64,000 nt of DNA, from NCBI GenBank assembly GCA_032988195.1, contig JANTQE010000018.1, forward strand, positions 70,184 to 134,183, read 5' to 3'. The position numbers and the translations under genes are program-made. The notes below the pieces were generated by a model that saw only the letters and a list, made by a program, of their open reading frames with translations, was not told the origin of the DNA and did no database searches. Positions 23,703-35,705 of the stretch are shown piece after piece (positions within the stretch are counted from its first letter, which is position 1; the number at the start of each line of letters is the position of its first letter). Source of the DNA: Arachnomyces sp. PD_36. Its lineage: Eukaryota; Ascomycota; Eurotiomycetes; Onygenales; Arachnomycetaceae.

Positions 23703-24857
23703 TGTATGTTTCTCAAATGGAATAGGGCAGAATGCCAATAAGGGTTGTATCTTTGGTGATGGGGTTGTATGTCTTTGAAAATAAGGTATTGCGGGTGAGG
23801 TTTAAGAAGGATTCGGTTCAAAAAATTAACGGAAAATTGAAGCTAATCAAACGACTCGGATAAACAACAAAGCCTTCGCAAGAAACAATCTTAAACAACT
23901 TAGATTAAGAGTGAAAGCTCAACCGGAGAACCCATTCTAAGTGAATGTATGTTCCACGGCACGTGTGCACGTGTGGCACGGAACTCATATAGAATAACCG
24001 TGAAACTCCGTGCATATCTAGTGAATGAGCAGGCATGCATAATGTAGGGCATTCACTTGAGCACCCGGCATGACCCCAGGATGATCCGGGAATTTGGAAC
24101 CAACTAGCTCCATCCAACTGCGAAGGGGGGTTATGACATAGAATATCGTCCATCAATGCGATTAAACTTGAAACCCAACACATGATGTTTATTCATGGAA
24201 AAGAAATGAAAGCAAGATAGCCTACCAGTCTGTATGATCGATCAATAAGCCTTTCTACAGAGGCTTTCGACCAAGGAGAAGGAAGGGAGGATAGCTATCC
24301 AATAGTAGACGAGTTGGCAAGCCTAGAGTGAGGTTCAAGAGGAAAGTCGTTGGTCCAAGCAGTGCAAGAGGGACTAGAAGGAAACTAGCATCATATGAAC
24401 ATGCAGATAAACCCCATCATGTATGCAGGCTGAAAGGTTCAGATGTGATGAATGAAAAAGAAGAGAAAGAATCTTGGAATGAAGTCTTGTCGTCGGTGAT
24501 AGAGCACAGACCATCAGGTGCTTAAACCATATATCAGGTGACGTTCTCCCCCACGACAGTGGCGGAGGCGCATCACTCCATCATGCTGCAGAACAACAAC
24601 ATCAAAGAGGTGATAACAACAATGGGCAAAGAAGCATTGCGAAGTCTCGACTTCTTCCGAACGTTCTTTTGTTAGCCAGAGAAAACACTTATAAATGCTC
24701 GAAACACCCATCCAAGAGGCGCATTCCTTTGTTGGCTGGAAGGTCAAAGAGGAATCAGATGCACTCAATTATTCATTATCACTTCATGTCGAACCCTAGA
24801 AAAAGAAAGCAGTCAACCAAAACCAGCCAACCAACAGAGAATCCGATATGCCCGCCG
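23703..24857. other. intergenic region
   Basis: It contains the promoter of the amine oxidase and the 3' flank of the homeobox gene. An imperfect palindrome, GGCACGTGTGCACGTGTGGCAC, at about 23957-23978 carries two CACGTG-like cores and could bind bHLH factors; this is inference only. Confidence 0.45.
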
Positions 24858-26777
24858 CTACCTCCAAGCTCCTTGACTCAACGAAAGCAATCCTTGGATA
24901 CAATCGAGGTCTTCTTCCTGACTCGCCCCTGTTGACCCACCCGCCATGAATGCAGAAACTTCCTCATCTACCTCTGATGCCGCTTCTCTATTTTCTTTGT
25001 CCACACCGAAGCGACGATCGCGTGAGTTTTTCATACGTTTGTTGCTTGAAAACTGATTGCCATCGGAGACACCACCTGCTGAACGTGAGCTCTGTAGAGC
25101 TGGGCGTCTTCGGTTCCCTCGAGGGCCCCGTCGTCGGGCGTTCGACGTCTGTGTTCCCGGTAGCCAATTCTCCTTATCCGAGTCTCCTAATTGGAAATCT
25201 ATATCATCATAATCCGTCGGTTTGCCAGACTTCGGGATCTTTCCGTCCTTGAGTAACGCTGCGTCTGTGGAAAGGTCGGGTTCAGATTGGAGTCTAGCTA
25301 CCGACGAGACGGTACGAGAGAGTTTCCGTTTCCCTTGAGAATCATCTGGTGTCAAAGTCGCATTTGCTAGGTCAGGTCGGGAGGTTAATGTATTTCGGTT
25401 TCCGGAAAAGGATTTGCGTTTTAAAGATCGGTTGCTTGAAGATCTGGAAAGGCTAGCAGCGTGTCCGTGAGATGAAGAAGCTGACAATGCGCTCCTCGCA
25501 TCGGTGTCACAATGGAGTTCCCAAGTCCGAGAATCACGGGATCTCCCAAAGGGCTTGCTTTTCGCTCCTCGAAGTTCGGCGCTAGGGCTTGCCATTTCAC
25601 TGAGGCTGATAGCACTAGCACTCCTTTGGAGGTTACCGAAACGGTTTCGCTTATTGTTCATCATAGTGACACGGTCCCTCGAGGGTGACGGAGAGGCTTC
25701 ATTACTAGCCCGGATGAGAGCTTCTCCATCCGATGACATGGAAATGCGTAAAGCCGACTTCCGGTCTTTCGGTGGAGAAGGGGTCTTTTCTTCTCCCGTC
25801 CTGACCATGGCTTCGCCATCGAATGACAATGATATCCTCAGGGGTGGTGGAATGAAATCCGTTTTGGTCCCCGCATCTTGCCTGCTTTGTTGGTCCTCGA
25901 GGTCGCGCTTTCGTTTGATAGATGAACGGCGTGAGTCAAGTTCCGAAGATAGATTGCAGTTCTCTGGTAGTGGGGTTTGCGATGATCCGCCAATAACTTC
26001 CGTATCGTTTGAGTATTTCGAGCCAATGCTGGTTTGAGAGCTTGGCATAGCGCAGCATTCATCCTGAGAGCGGGGTATGGCGATAGATTCGAAGGACGAA
26101 CCCAAGTGTGGGTTATGCAAAGATCCAGTAGCTGGGGTATTCCCGCTTGGTGTTTGTGGCATACCGTGTGGCATGTCGCTCCCACCTGAAAATCCTGGCT
26201 CTTTGAATATGTTGAAATTGGGGGCTTGGGTTGTGTTTCGTGGACCCATGAGTTCATGAGGCTGGAGAGGCTTGGATTTCCTCCGATCGTTCTGACGGCG
26301 ATTTTGGAACCATATCTTCATTGGCGAGGGGTATTGTTAGTATTGAGACACGTAAAATAAATCGTGAAAGATTGCACGCGTATGTGAACTTGGGTGGGCC
26401 ACATACCTGTACTTCCTTATCACCCAACGCGACCCTGCTTACTATGTTTGCTCGGGCTGTCCTGTCGGGTTTTGGGTTTCTCTGGTACTCTGCTTCCAAG
26501 ATCGCGTGGTCTTCGGGGCTGTATACGTGAGTTAGCTTCTGCACGTACGAGCATCCTAGAGAAGGTGTCCGAATGGAGATGAGATAGTAACGTGTGGGAC
26601 ATACCTTGTCCGTCGACGCTTTTGACGGCCTGGTAATTTGTTCTCCATTCTCGGGGGAATATTTTGGGTCAATGTCTCCCGAGAATGAACCAAGTATGCG
26701 TAGTTGGGAGACAAGGTGTCGGGTCTTGTGGAGGGGGATGATGACTTGGCCGGTCCGGGTGGATCGTGATCACTCAT
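24858..26777 (-). CDS. homeobox (homeodomain) transcription factor
   Basis: Three exons are supported. Exon 1 (from 26777) ends at the basic GRQKRRRT. Exon 2 encodes SPEDHAILEAEYQRNPKPD and VSRVALGDKEVQ. Exon 3 starts IWFQNRRQNDRRKSKP. Joined, they form a standard homeodomain: basic arm, helices 1 and 2, and recognition helix with the invariant W, F, N and R. It resembles fungal YOX1/YHP1-type homeodomains. The remaining 430 or so residues are Ser-rich, with repeated RKSALRIS-MSSDGEALIR-type blocks that look like phosphorylation sites (there are two near-copies), and an acidic C-terminus. The protein is probably nuclear. Homeobox factors in this group control conidiation and growth, but the role of this one is unknown. 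Confidence 0.88.
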
Positions 26778-29196
26778 ATTTATAGCGGCTTTGCTTTGGC
26801 GAATACTTATAGTGATTCACACAAAGGAAAATAAAGTGAATTTAAATAAGAGTGAAAGTTGATTCTGAAGAAGAAGAGAACGAAATACTCTCATTGTCGA
26901 TACTCCATCGCGTCGCGTTGATTGCGGTTTCGGCTGATCTCCCGCTCCGATACACCACTAACTCGATTGGGAGAAGTTGAAGCACGGTCACTCGTATCAG
27001 AACCCCAAGGAACATCCTCTCCTTTGTCTTCAAATCTCCATTGACTCTTGAGGTATTTGCCAGGAAGGAATTAATAGGTACTTCAGAGAGAAACTTATTC
27101 GTGTTATTGACCGAACTAATTATTGTTCTTTGCTAATTATTTTCCAGAAAGTATAGCATCAAAAAGTCACGTGTCAGACAAAAAAATGCAGCTATCGCGC
27201 GGATGAGTTCCTCGCGAGTTATCATCTTGCTGAAAGCTAGAGAATGTCATTGTCACTGTTGATCTGTCGACATATTACATTTGATCTAGCATGATCTATC
27301 CGCTGTGGCAGTCGCCGTGAAGCTAACGTGAGATTCAGCTGGGGCTATGAAGATGTCCTGCAAAAGAAGAACGAGACCTGTGGGGGCGAGAAGTACGGTT
27401 TAGAGAGGACTTTCCCGCCGGTTGAGAGTGTTACATCGTGCTGGGACGAATATCTTTCAATGGCATTCGAGATTTCGAAATTTCTTCGCGATGGCTTCGG
27501 TGGTTGACCCCACACAGTTTCTTTTTGCCACGGCGGAATGGATTCAGATGCAAGAAGTCAGCGATTCCAGTTGGATTTGGGCGGTGGGTTCCCGAATAAC
27601 ACGAGGGAAGACCCCAAAGCTTTGCTGATGTTCGTCTAGGCACCATCGTGTTCCGTCTCAACGATGTTTTTGCTTTTCCGAATTTGTTTGTGGTGGATGC
27701 TAAAATTAGAAAACAGACGCGTTTGACGCTATGCCAAGAAAACACGATGCACGACATCAGGTGACGGGTCATCTGAGATCGCCAACATGCCAAGCACCAA
27801 TAGGAAGCGTTGAAACGAAACAACAAAAGACCCTTCTCAATGCTTGATAAATCGTTATATTTCTGCTTATTGTCCCCATTATCCTCTAAAACTGGCAGGA
27901 CAAGCCTCCATTTAAACTCCAAGCCTCCTAGCAGCGCCCCCAAAAGTGGATGAAGCTATTTTGAACCGATTGTTGTTTGGCTTCCCACTGTTAGACGAGC
28001 ATAGAACTCCGCGAACTCCAAGATACTCGTCTGACCTGCTTTGGAGGAAGGTGGTTCCGGGGATTCCATGAACTGAAGTACTGTCTGACATGCTGAGCCC
28101 ATCCCTTATGACTCTGAATCTGATATCTAGGCAGCTATTCTCCTGGGTCGTTGAATCTCCGGTCATGGGATATTGCATTGTTCGCTACGCCGTTAACTAC
28201 TCTCAGGCCCAGGACCGCCCTTTGAGGCAACTGTTCCTTCTTGCTTTCATGTCTACTAGCAGGCTATGTCTGCTAAACTAAGTTCGTTTATTCTGGGCCA
28301 CTTTGGGGCCGAGAAGTCCAACCCAACAACTTGTCAACTTTGGTGGTTGATCACTGCCCACTTTCTATTCACAGAACGCCTAGTGTCTATCCTATTGATG
28401 TTGTTGATGTTTCTTCAGCAGATATGGTGCGTCATACTTCTGGTGATCATCTCAGGTTACTCCTCCATCCTACGCACAGGCCATGCCACACTCTCTCGAC
28501 TTTCCTCACTGTTCTGCTTGTTGATTCGATAATTTGCCCTGTCCTGCGTAATATTCTCCTCAAGCTTTTGACCTCCAAGAACCAACTGCCCCACATCGCC
28601 TTTGGATGTTGGCTTGAGGACCAGAAATACTCATTTTATTCTTCGTTGGTATGCTGTTTTCCTCTTCACAAAGCCCTACTCTCCTCGTTATACACTCCCT
28701 GCCCCCTGTTCAGAGGGCGCATGAGGCGCGATCCCGAAGTCTAGATGTCTCAGGCGTCCTGTGTTGCCTTGAGCTTCGGTTATACAACCCTTGACGATAC
28801 TCATATAACTATATGGGAACTCCACCTGGGATGACGTTCGTTGTTGTTATAAACACATCCGTTTTTATTGTGGCGTGCTCCTGAGCATGAGCATCCCTGC
28901 CATCAACGGAAATCTGCATTCTCTAGATGTTGTTTGCCTATCGCGAGTATCATGGTCTTGAATAGAGCCTCATCTTCATCGCGAGGGTATTCTAATTGAT
29001 CTAGTCAGCCTTGCAATGATACTGGAGTCAACCCCCCAACCAACAGATAGTGGTTTATACGGTCCTACTGTCGCTTATAAGGGGTGCGGCAGCTCTTTCA
29101 TTTTGCAATACTTAAACCGCCTCGGAAATCTACCCTTATCCGTTCCACTCTCATAACAGATCTTTCTATAGTATCTTATTTTTTACCCTTCCCACC
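26778..29196. other. 2.4-kb region without supported gene
   Basis: Only short, overlapping frames on both strands are seen. None has family motifs or splices into a longer product. It separates the diverging homeobox and NmrA-like genes and may hold their promoters. The stretch 28090-28744 has several open frames with mixed hydrophobic content, but no convincing gene. Confidence 0.5.
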
Positions 29197-30236
29197 ATGA
29201 TTAAAATCGCTATTGCCGGGACCGGCGGTTTAGCCCAGTATATCGCTCATTTCATATCAAATCAAACCAACCATCATTTTATCCTTCTCTCGAGGCAGGT
29301 GAGTGCCCTCTACACAACCTAGACTTGTTCAAGTCTGATTTCTTGCCAGCAAAATCCGGGCCTTGTAGCAAAGGGGTGGCAGGTCATAAAGGTTGATTAT
29401 AGCAACCGAGACGAGCTTCGCTATTCTCTTACCGGTGTTGACACCGTAATATCTACTATATCCGGCGCTGCTCAAATTTCCCTCATAGACGCTGCTGCAC
29501 ATGTTCATGTACGCCGTTTTGTACCCTCAGAATTTGAGGGGCGGCCCGCATTGTCCCCCCAACAACCTGACGCGCTCGATCGTGGAAAGGCTGCCAGCTT
29601 GACGCGACTTCAGTATTATCAAAAATATGGAATGGAGTATACTTGCTTTGTATGCGGTATATTCTATGAGCGGTTCGCACCCGGAGGTATGGCATCGCTC
29701 CAGCTGGGGCATGGGACGAATATTAGCGGAGAGGGCGATTATGTCATGGACATTCGAAAACGAAAGGCGCACGTTCCGTTTTATAGCAATGCTGGTCAGG
29801 TGGTGCGCACATGCATGACATCTGCCGAAGATGTGGCGAGGTTTGTTGTGGCCGCGCTAGAACTCCCTCAATGGCCTACAGAGTTCAGAATGCGGGGAGA
29901 CAGGATGAGCGTCTCTGAGATAGTTCAGGTAGCTGAAGCAATGACCGGTATGTCGTACTTCTCTCTATCCCACCTAACCACTGCGGTAGTATTAACGGTT
30001 CGCGCCATATGTTTCAAGGCGGCACGGAGTTCGAAAAAGTATCATATACGGAAGATTCGCTTCAGGATTCGTTAACATACGCACGAGCACTGGGAAATGT
30101 CAAGGAGCAATGGCGTCTCCATCATCTCATAGCAACGGCGGCTAATCGATACGATTTTCAGAATCCGAATCTTAATGGAATGGTTCCGGTGCAGCCACGA
30201 AGGTTTCGAGATTGGCTCTACAGTGCCTGGGCATAA
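29197..30236 (+). CDS. NmrA-like / isoflavone-reductase-like NAD(P)-binding protein
   Basis: Three exons (29197-29298, 29350-29947, 30019-30236) sum to 918 nt, giving 305 residues. The start MIKIAIAGTGGLAQYIA holds the Rossmann glycine motif, here G-x-G-G-x-A. Other landmarks are DYSNRDEL, VDTVISTISGAAQ and RRFVPSEFEGRP, the atypical short-chain dehydrogenase signature of this family, then a YYQKYGMEYTCF segment. The family includes redox sensors and aryl-ether or phenylpropanoid reductases, so activity cannot be assigned. It converges on the GH31 gene 318 bp downstream. Confidence 0.85.
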
Positions 30237-30554
30237 TCAAGATCCTACTTGAAGTATCCCCGGTTTGCAACTAGTAAAGCCCTTGAGGTGTTTTTGGTGT
30301 CTGGCTTTCAATGTCTTTTTTTCCTTTCTACGGAGTTATGTTTTGATATGCTGACATGATTGTTCACTTGCTTGGAATTTTCGACTTTGTTTATTCCATA
30401 ATTCAACATAAGAACGCCCGAGGGATGCTTGTGAGCTCTGGTAAATCACGTTAATTTCATTTCATATTTGTACTTCTAGCGTCTTTCTATATGCAACAGG
30501 ACACTATCGGCTCTTTTTGTTAGAAGATAAGGTTTGGAGGAATTGGTTGAGTTA
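30237..30554. other. shared 3' flank of convergent genes
   Basis: The 318-bp gap between the stop codons of the NmrA-like and GH31 genes is AT-rich. No feature is recognised beyond probable polyadenylation regions. Confidence 0.45.
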
Positions 30555-33181
30555 TCACGACTGCTTCCCGCTCCCTTGATCTACTCTGATAGTTTTAACA
30601 CCGTCCAGGTCAGCAGGGATATCGCTTCCCAGATTGATCGAAAACGTTTTTAGCGACTCGTGCACCTTGGCTGGATTTACGAGCTCGAAGGTCAGCGACT
30701 TAGTAACCCCGGCGTCACCATTAACCAGGAATTCCAGCCCATCGTTGGCATCACCCTGAGGGTCCTTCAGTTTTGGGTTAATAGGAGTGACCGACCCTGG
30801 GCGAATGAGAATAGGCAATGTCTCAAAATCGTGGGTCTCTGTGTACCAGTGGCCTGGCTCGTATGTCTTGGAATGATCAAACCAAGAAACCCATTTTGCT
30901 GTGCTCTTGTCGCTTGAGCGGGGTACATAGAACGTGACAGAGCCTTCTTCTGTGAAGACCGGGGCAACCAGAAGGTTACTTCCGAACATGTACTGCGTAT
31001 CAATTGGGTAGGTGTTTAAATCATCCGGAAACTCGAGGAACATTGGCCGCATGAATGGCGTGCCTTGACGGTTGCCCTCGAGGGCTTCGTGCAAGATATA
31101 AGGTGTAAGTAGGATCTTACGTCGAACACAGGCGCGGAGGACATCGCTACAGTCTTCACCATATATCCAAGGGACACGGAAAGAGGACGAGCCGTGAAGC
31201 CTAGAGTGTGTAGAGAGGAGGCCGAACTGCACCCATCGTTTGTAGAGGGCGGGTGGTGGTGTTCCTTCAAAACCGCCAATATCCGAGGCCCAAAATACGT
31301 AACCCGAAAGCATCATACTTAGACCACCACGGAGTGACTCGGCCATAGCTTCGAATGTACTTTCACAGTCTCCACCCCAGTGAACAGGGTAGAGCTGCCC
31401 ACCCACAGATGTGCTACGGGCGAACAAGCAGGCCTGAGATTTGCCCACTTTTTCGTTCATTGTCTCGTAGACTGTCTTGTTATACAGGAGAGCGTAGTAG
31501 TTATGCATGCGGGCTGGATCAGACCCATCATAGTACTGAACGTTCTTGTAAGGAATACGCTCGCCAAAATCGGTTTTGAAGGAGTCGACGCCCATTTCCA
31601 TGAGGCGGTTGAGATGAGTTTTATACCACTCACACGCGGCAGGGTTTGTGAAATCAACAATCGCCATACCTGCCTGCCAATAATCCCACTGCCATACCGA
31701 ACCGTCCGTTCGCTGGATACAGTTAGCAGCATGTTCGACCAGCTGTTTGGATGTTCGACCCACCTTGATGAAGTAACCATTCTTCTTGCCTTCTTTGAAT
31801 AGGGGTGATGCCTGTCCGACATAAGGATTGGTCCAAACGCTGATTTTCAGTCCTCGCTCCTTTAATCGTTTCAAATACCCGGCCGCGTCCGGGAACATCT
31901 CAGAATCGAAGTCGAAGTCGCACCACTGGTAAGATTTCATCCAGAAGCAGTCAAAGTGAAATACACCAAGTGGGATATCACGCTCCTTGAATCCATCCAA
32001 GAATCCGGTGACAGTTTTTTCGTCGTAGTTGGTCGTGAAACCTAGTTAATAAGGTAGTAAGTAAAGATGCCCATCACTTTGTGGTCGGGATTGGGCCAAG
32101 AGGGGGGAACACGTACTTGTGGTGAGCCAAAGGTTATAACTCCACGATGGAGGTAAGGCTGGCTTCCCTGTCAAATCCGTATATCGCTTGATAATCTCCT
32201 TCGGAGTATCGCCATAGATAACAAAGTATTCGAGGTCTTCGCCAGGTACGGAGATGTTGACTCTAGTTGTGCGTTCCGACTGCAATTCCAAGCTGACTTT
32301 GCCTGGATGATTGATGAAAACGCCGTATCCCTTCGAACTGATGTAGAAGGGGATGTTCTTATAAGCAAGCTCGGAAGAGGTACCTCCGTCCTCATTCCAG
32401 ATTTCGACAGACTGCCCGTTCTTAACGAAAGGTCCGAATCGTTCCCCAAGCCCGTAGACCTTTTCCCCCACGCCTAGATCGAGAGCTGCCAACATGTAAC
32501 CCTGCCGCTCGAAGAAGATCCCATCATCCCAGCGGGACTTTTCCGTCGTCTGGTCTCCGATATATCCGATTGACCTGAAGGAATGTCCTGTCACTTTCCC
32601 CTTAGCGCCACGAAACTGGAAGCCGAGCTCATTCGGGGTTGTGTTGACTGAGAGGCGTAGTGGTCCGCTGTCGTACTCGAGGCTTTTACTCTTGACATGA
32701 TTGATCTTCGCATGGCCACCCGGGCCGCTATTCAGCTTATAATGCGGTCCTTTATCCACGGCCCCGTCCCTAGAAAAGTTGTCAGCTCCGAAGATATATT
32801 TAGTCACCAACCAAATTGCCTACCAATGCACGAGTTTTACACCGATGACACCTTCTACAGGAGATGTAACTTGGGCGGAAACGGTTGCTATCAATGTCGA
32901 GTTAGTACCCGTTTCCTTGGTATTGAATTGACTTGCAATTTCTTTCATTCGGTACACGCGAGAGCAAATACACACCTGAATTCAAGGTGTCTCCACGATG
33001 TCTTTGATACTTGTTCAAAAGCAGATCAACCGTATCATTTTCCACATTCAGCCTTTCAACATTGCTCATCCAGTCTATCCTGATACCTTCCTATACCCCA
33101 AACAATCAGTTAACTTAAGCATGCCTATAGAGATAAAGCTGTCCTCACCTTCAATCTCCACATTCCCTCAGCGAACTTCAT
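30555..33181 (-). CDS. GH31 alpha-xylosidase (YicI-like)
   Basis: The gene has at least five exons. Exon 1 (33181-33149) reads MKFAEGMWRLK, followed by EGIRIDWMSNVERL, TVSAQVTSPVEGV and HWDGAVDKGPHYKLN. The catalytic domain has FHFDCFWMKSYQWCDF, ISVWTNPYVGQASPLF, the nucleophile motif FKTDFGERIP and the acid/base region HWGGDCEST, then GYVFWASDIGGF and STHSRLHG. These are hallmarks of the GH31 branch containing E. coli YicI, which cuts alpha-xylose from xyloglucan oligosaccharides. No N-terminal signal peptide is seen, so the enzyme is probably intracellular and acts on imported oligosaccharides. Splice phases agree at all junctions I checked. Confidence 0.92.
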
Positions 33182-34411
33182 CTTTGCGGTGTCTGCGACA
33201 ACCGTTGGTTCTGTACAAGAGGGGTTTGAGGACGACCACAAATTCTGCAGGTGGGATCTGTCCTCTCTTTTCCAAGCAGCGCTTTTCTACTTTTTGGGGA
33301 AAGGTCAGCTGTGTCAATTGCAGAATGGGAAATAGGTTCAATAAAATAAAAAAAATGCTTCAATAGTCCCACCATTTCGACTTTGGGAAACTCATGGCCC
33401 AAAGCTCCCACCCCTCACCAGTGCCCCGCTGAGCGTTCCTCGCGTTCCCCATCCTCTCCCGCATTAAGTCCTTGTAAGTGGTGGAATTGAAAACTCCCTT
33501 GAGAGTCGGAAAGGGTTCCATCACGGACCGGAGCTCCGCATCGAAAAGAGATAAAGGTCTCCACCCCAGGTATTAACCCGAAAATCGAGATTGGACAGCA
33601 TGAGACGGGTTCGTGAACCCCACGATGATGATTTTGTATGGGTGTTTCGGTAGCTCTTCTCATTTGCTTCGGTGACGAAACTTCTCCTATTATCCGCTTT
33701 TATTTTCCGGAGAAAGAAATAAATAGAGATACGTCTGCTCCCAGACGGATCTCATCGAAAAGAATAATGAGCTTTGATAATACTCCAGCTGACACTGGGG
33801 CAGGCAGTTTAGCCTAATCCTCGGTGATAATTACATAATAAAGTTCGAAGAATAACATCCAGGGTAGCATTGTGTGAGGAATTCCCATCCAGAATTATGT
33901 ACACAGAGGACGAGAATAGGCGCTGCTTGAGTAAAGGTATATGGAATTGTAAGAAGATGGCCACCCATGGTCCCCAACCCAGGTGTGGTGATGTCCATGC
34001 TTCGGTTTTAGGAAATGTTATCCATCCCAGCCCATTATTTTCTGCATCCCCCGGCGCATGCTCCAAAAATAAGTTTCTCTAGCAAAAAGGGATTCTCGAT
34101 CTCGTCCCCTCTGGATGATTTTGAAGATGAGCAATGGCACATGGCCACCCCCCAAACACAAAGTGGGTCCGGGATATTTAAGCTTAAATCAACTAGCGTG
34201 GGATGACGTCGGTGTACCTTGTTGGGTAGGAGACTGGGCTTTGGGCACAGTAAGCTACACAATACCACTGGCAAGCATTTTAGAGGAGAAGCTTAGGCAT
34301 ACATAGAGAGCTTTGAACCCCCTCATATATGCATATGGGGCGTATACACGGATGGGTAATGGGGGAGACGAAATACGCCACCGAAAATCTTGCTGTGCAT
34401 GATACTGTCCA
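33182..34411. other. intergenic region
   Basis: It contains the promoter of the GH31 gene and the 3' flank of ERG6. Only short frames lie here, with no family motifs. Confidence 0.5.
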
Positions 34412-35705
34412 CTACTGTTCCGGTTTCTTTGCGATCATAAGATACATTGGGGTGAACAACCGCTGTTTCCCTCCCGCGACAAGATGTCTCGCACCAAGGG
34501 AAAGTTCATTTGCTGTCTCCGCTGTTCCCGAAGGGGCTATTCGTACGGTTTCCAAGATAGTCAACAGCGACTCCATAGATTTTCTTCCTAGCTCTGTCAT
34601 CCTTAGAACGGTGAAAAGATCCCATGGGTTTCTGACGTGTTGAAGCTCCCCCGCTAGGGGGTAATACCATGGAATATCATCGGGACGTCTTGCCAGGTCC
34701 TCCGCATGTTCGAGAGTGAAACCGGCCGCCTTTATAGATTCTGTCGCATGTTCTCTTGACATCATATTGGCGATCCCGTTGCCACGTTCGATACCAAGGC
34801 GAATTTCGCGGTGTTCGGAATTCGTATCGTCGTATTTGTCAGTCATGACCCATTCAAACACGCCAAAGCTTCCACCAGGTTTCAGAACGCGATAAATTTG
34901 TTCGTAGACGCCTTGAAGGGACGGTGCGTGAACTGTGGCCTCGATAGCATATACCGCATCAAATGAATTTTCAGGTTGATCGATATGCTGTGAAATTGCA
35001 TTAGCTAGGACCGTTGATATTCAAGGTGTCGTACTCTACATCGAAAAGGGAGGTGGAAGAAATTTATCTTACCATGAAATCACCCTTGATAAATGATACT
35101 TGGTCGTTGAGGCCAGCTCGATTTGCGTATCCCCTCGCGCGATCAATCTGATAGCTGTTGTTGTTTAAACCGACGACGTTACACCCGGAAAAGGAAGCAA
35201 TCTCTCTTGCAGGACCCCCGACCCCACAACCGACATCAAGTACCTTCATACCCTTCTGCAGCCTGAGCATATGGGCCATGTAGTGTTCATGTCGGGCGAG
35301 GGCTTGCAGAAACGGTTCACCAATCGAAAAGCGACAGAAGTGAAAAGACTGAGACCACGCCTCTTCGTAGAGGTCTGTCGCAAGATCATAATAACTATAA
35401 GATATATTTTGTTAGCTTCTATTCTCTCGGTGTACCCATCGGACAGCTTGGAATTTCCCTTACTTGTTGACTAAAGACATGTACTTCTCCTTCCTGTTGT
35501 CGCGTGACTCCTGGGTTTTGTTGCCCATGGCGCCTTTCGTTTCCCAATGCTTGAGGTAGTCATCTGTGATTAAGCGGTGGGAATCACGGTCCTTGCGAAG
35601 CATCGATAAGAAGGCATTGCGCTGCTCTGGCGATTTGCCATGCATGAGTTTAGAAAGGGAACCATCCCGATCAATTTTCTCTTGCGAAAAAGCCCCCGAA
35701 ACCAT
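34412..35705 (-). CDS. erg6: sterol 24-C-methyltransferase (ERG6 family)
   Basis: The gene has three or more exons. The N-terminus MVSGAFSQEKIDRDGSL leads to KEKYMSLVNNYYDLATDLYE across the first intron. Then come the sterol-binding region WSQSFHFCRFSIGEPFLQAL, the SAM motif LDVGCGVGGPAREI, and VYAIEATVHAP. The C-terminal part (GVFEWVMTDKYD, then PWYYPLAGE) belongs to the sterol methyltransferase domain. The enzyme adds the C-24 methyl group in ergosterol synthesis, in the ER and on lipid droplets. Whether it is the main enzyme or a second copy cannot be told from one window. The neighbouring genes do not belong to the sterol pathway, except possibly the P450 beyond the assembly gap. Confidence 0.93.

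Noticed and set aside
25504..26037. 177-codon plus-strand frame
   Set aside because: Antisense shadow of the homeobox gene's Ser-rich region.
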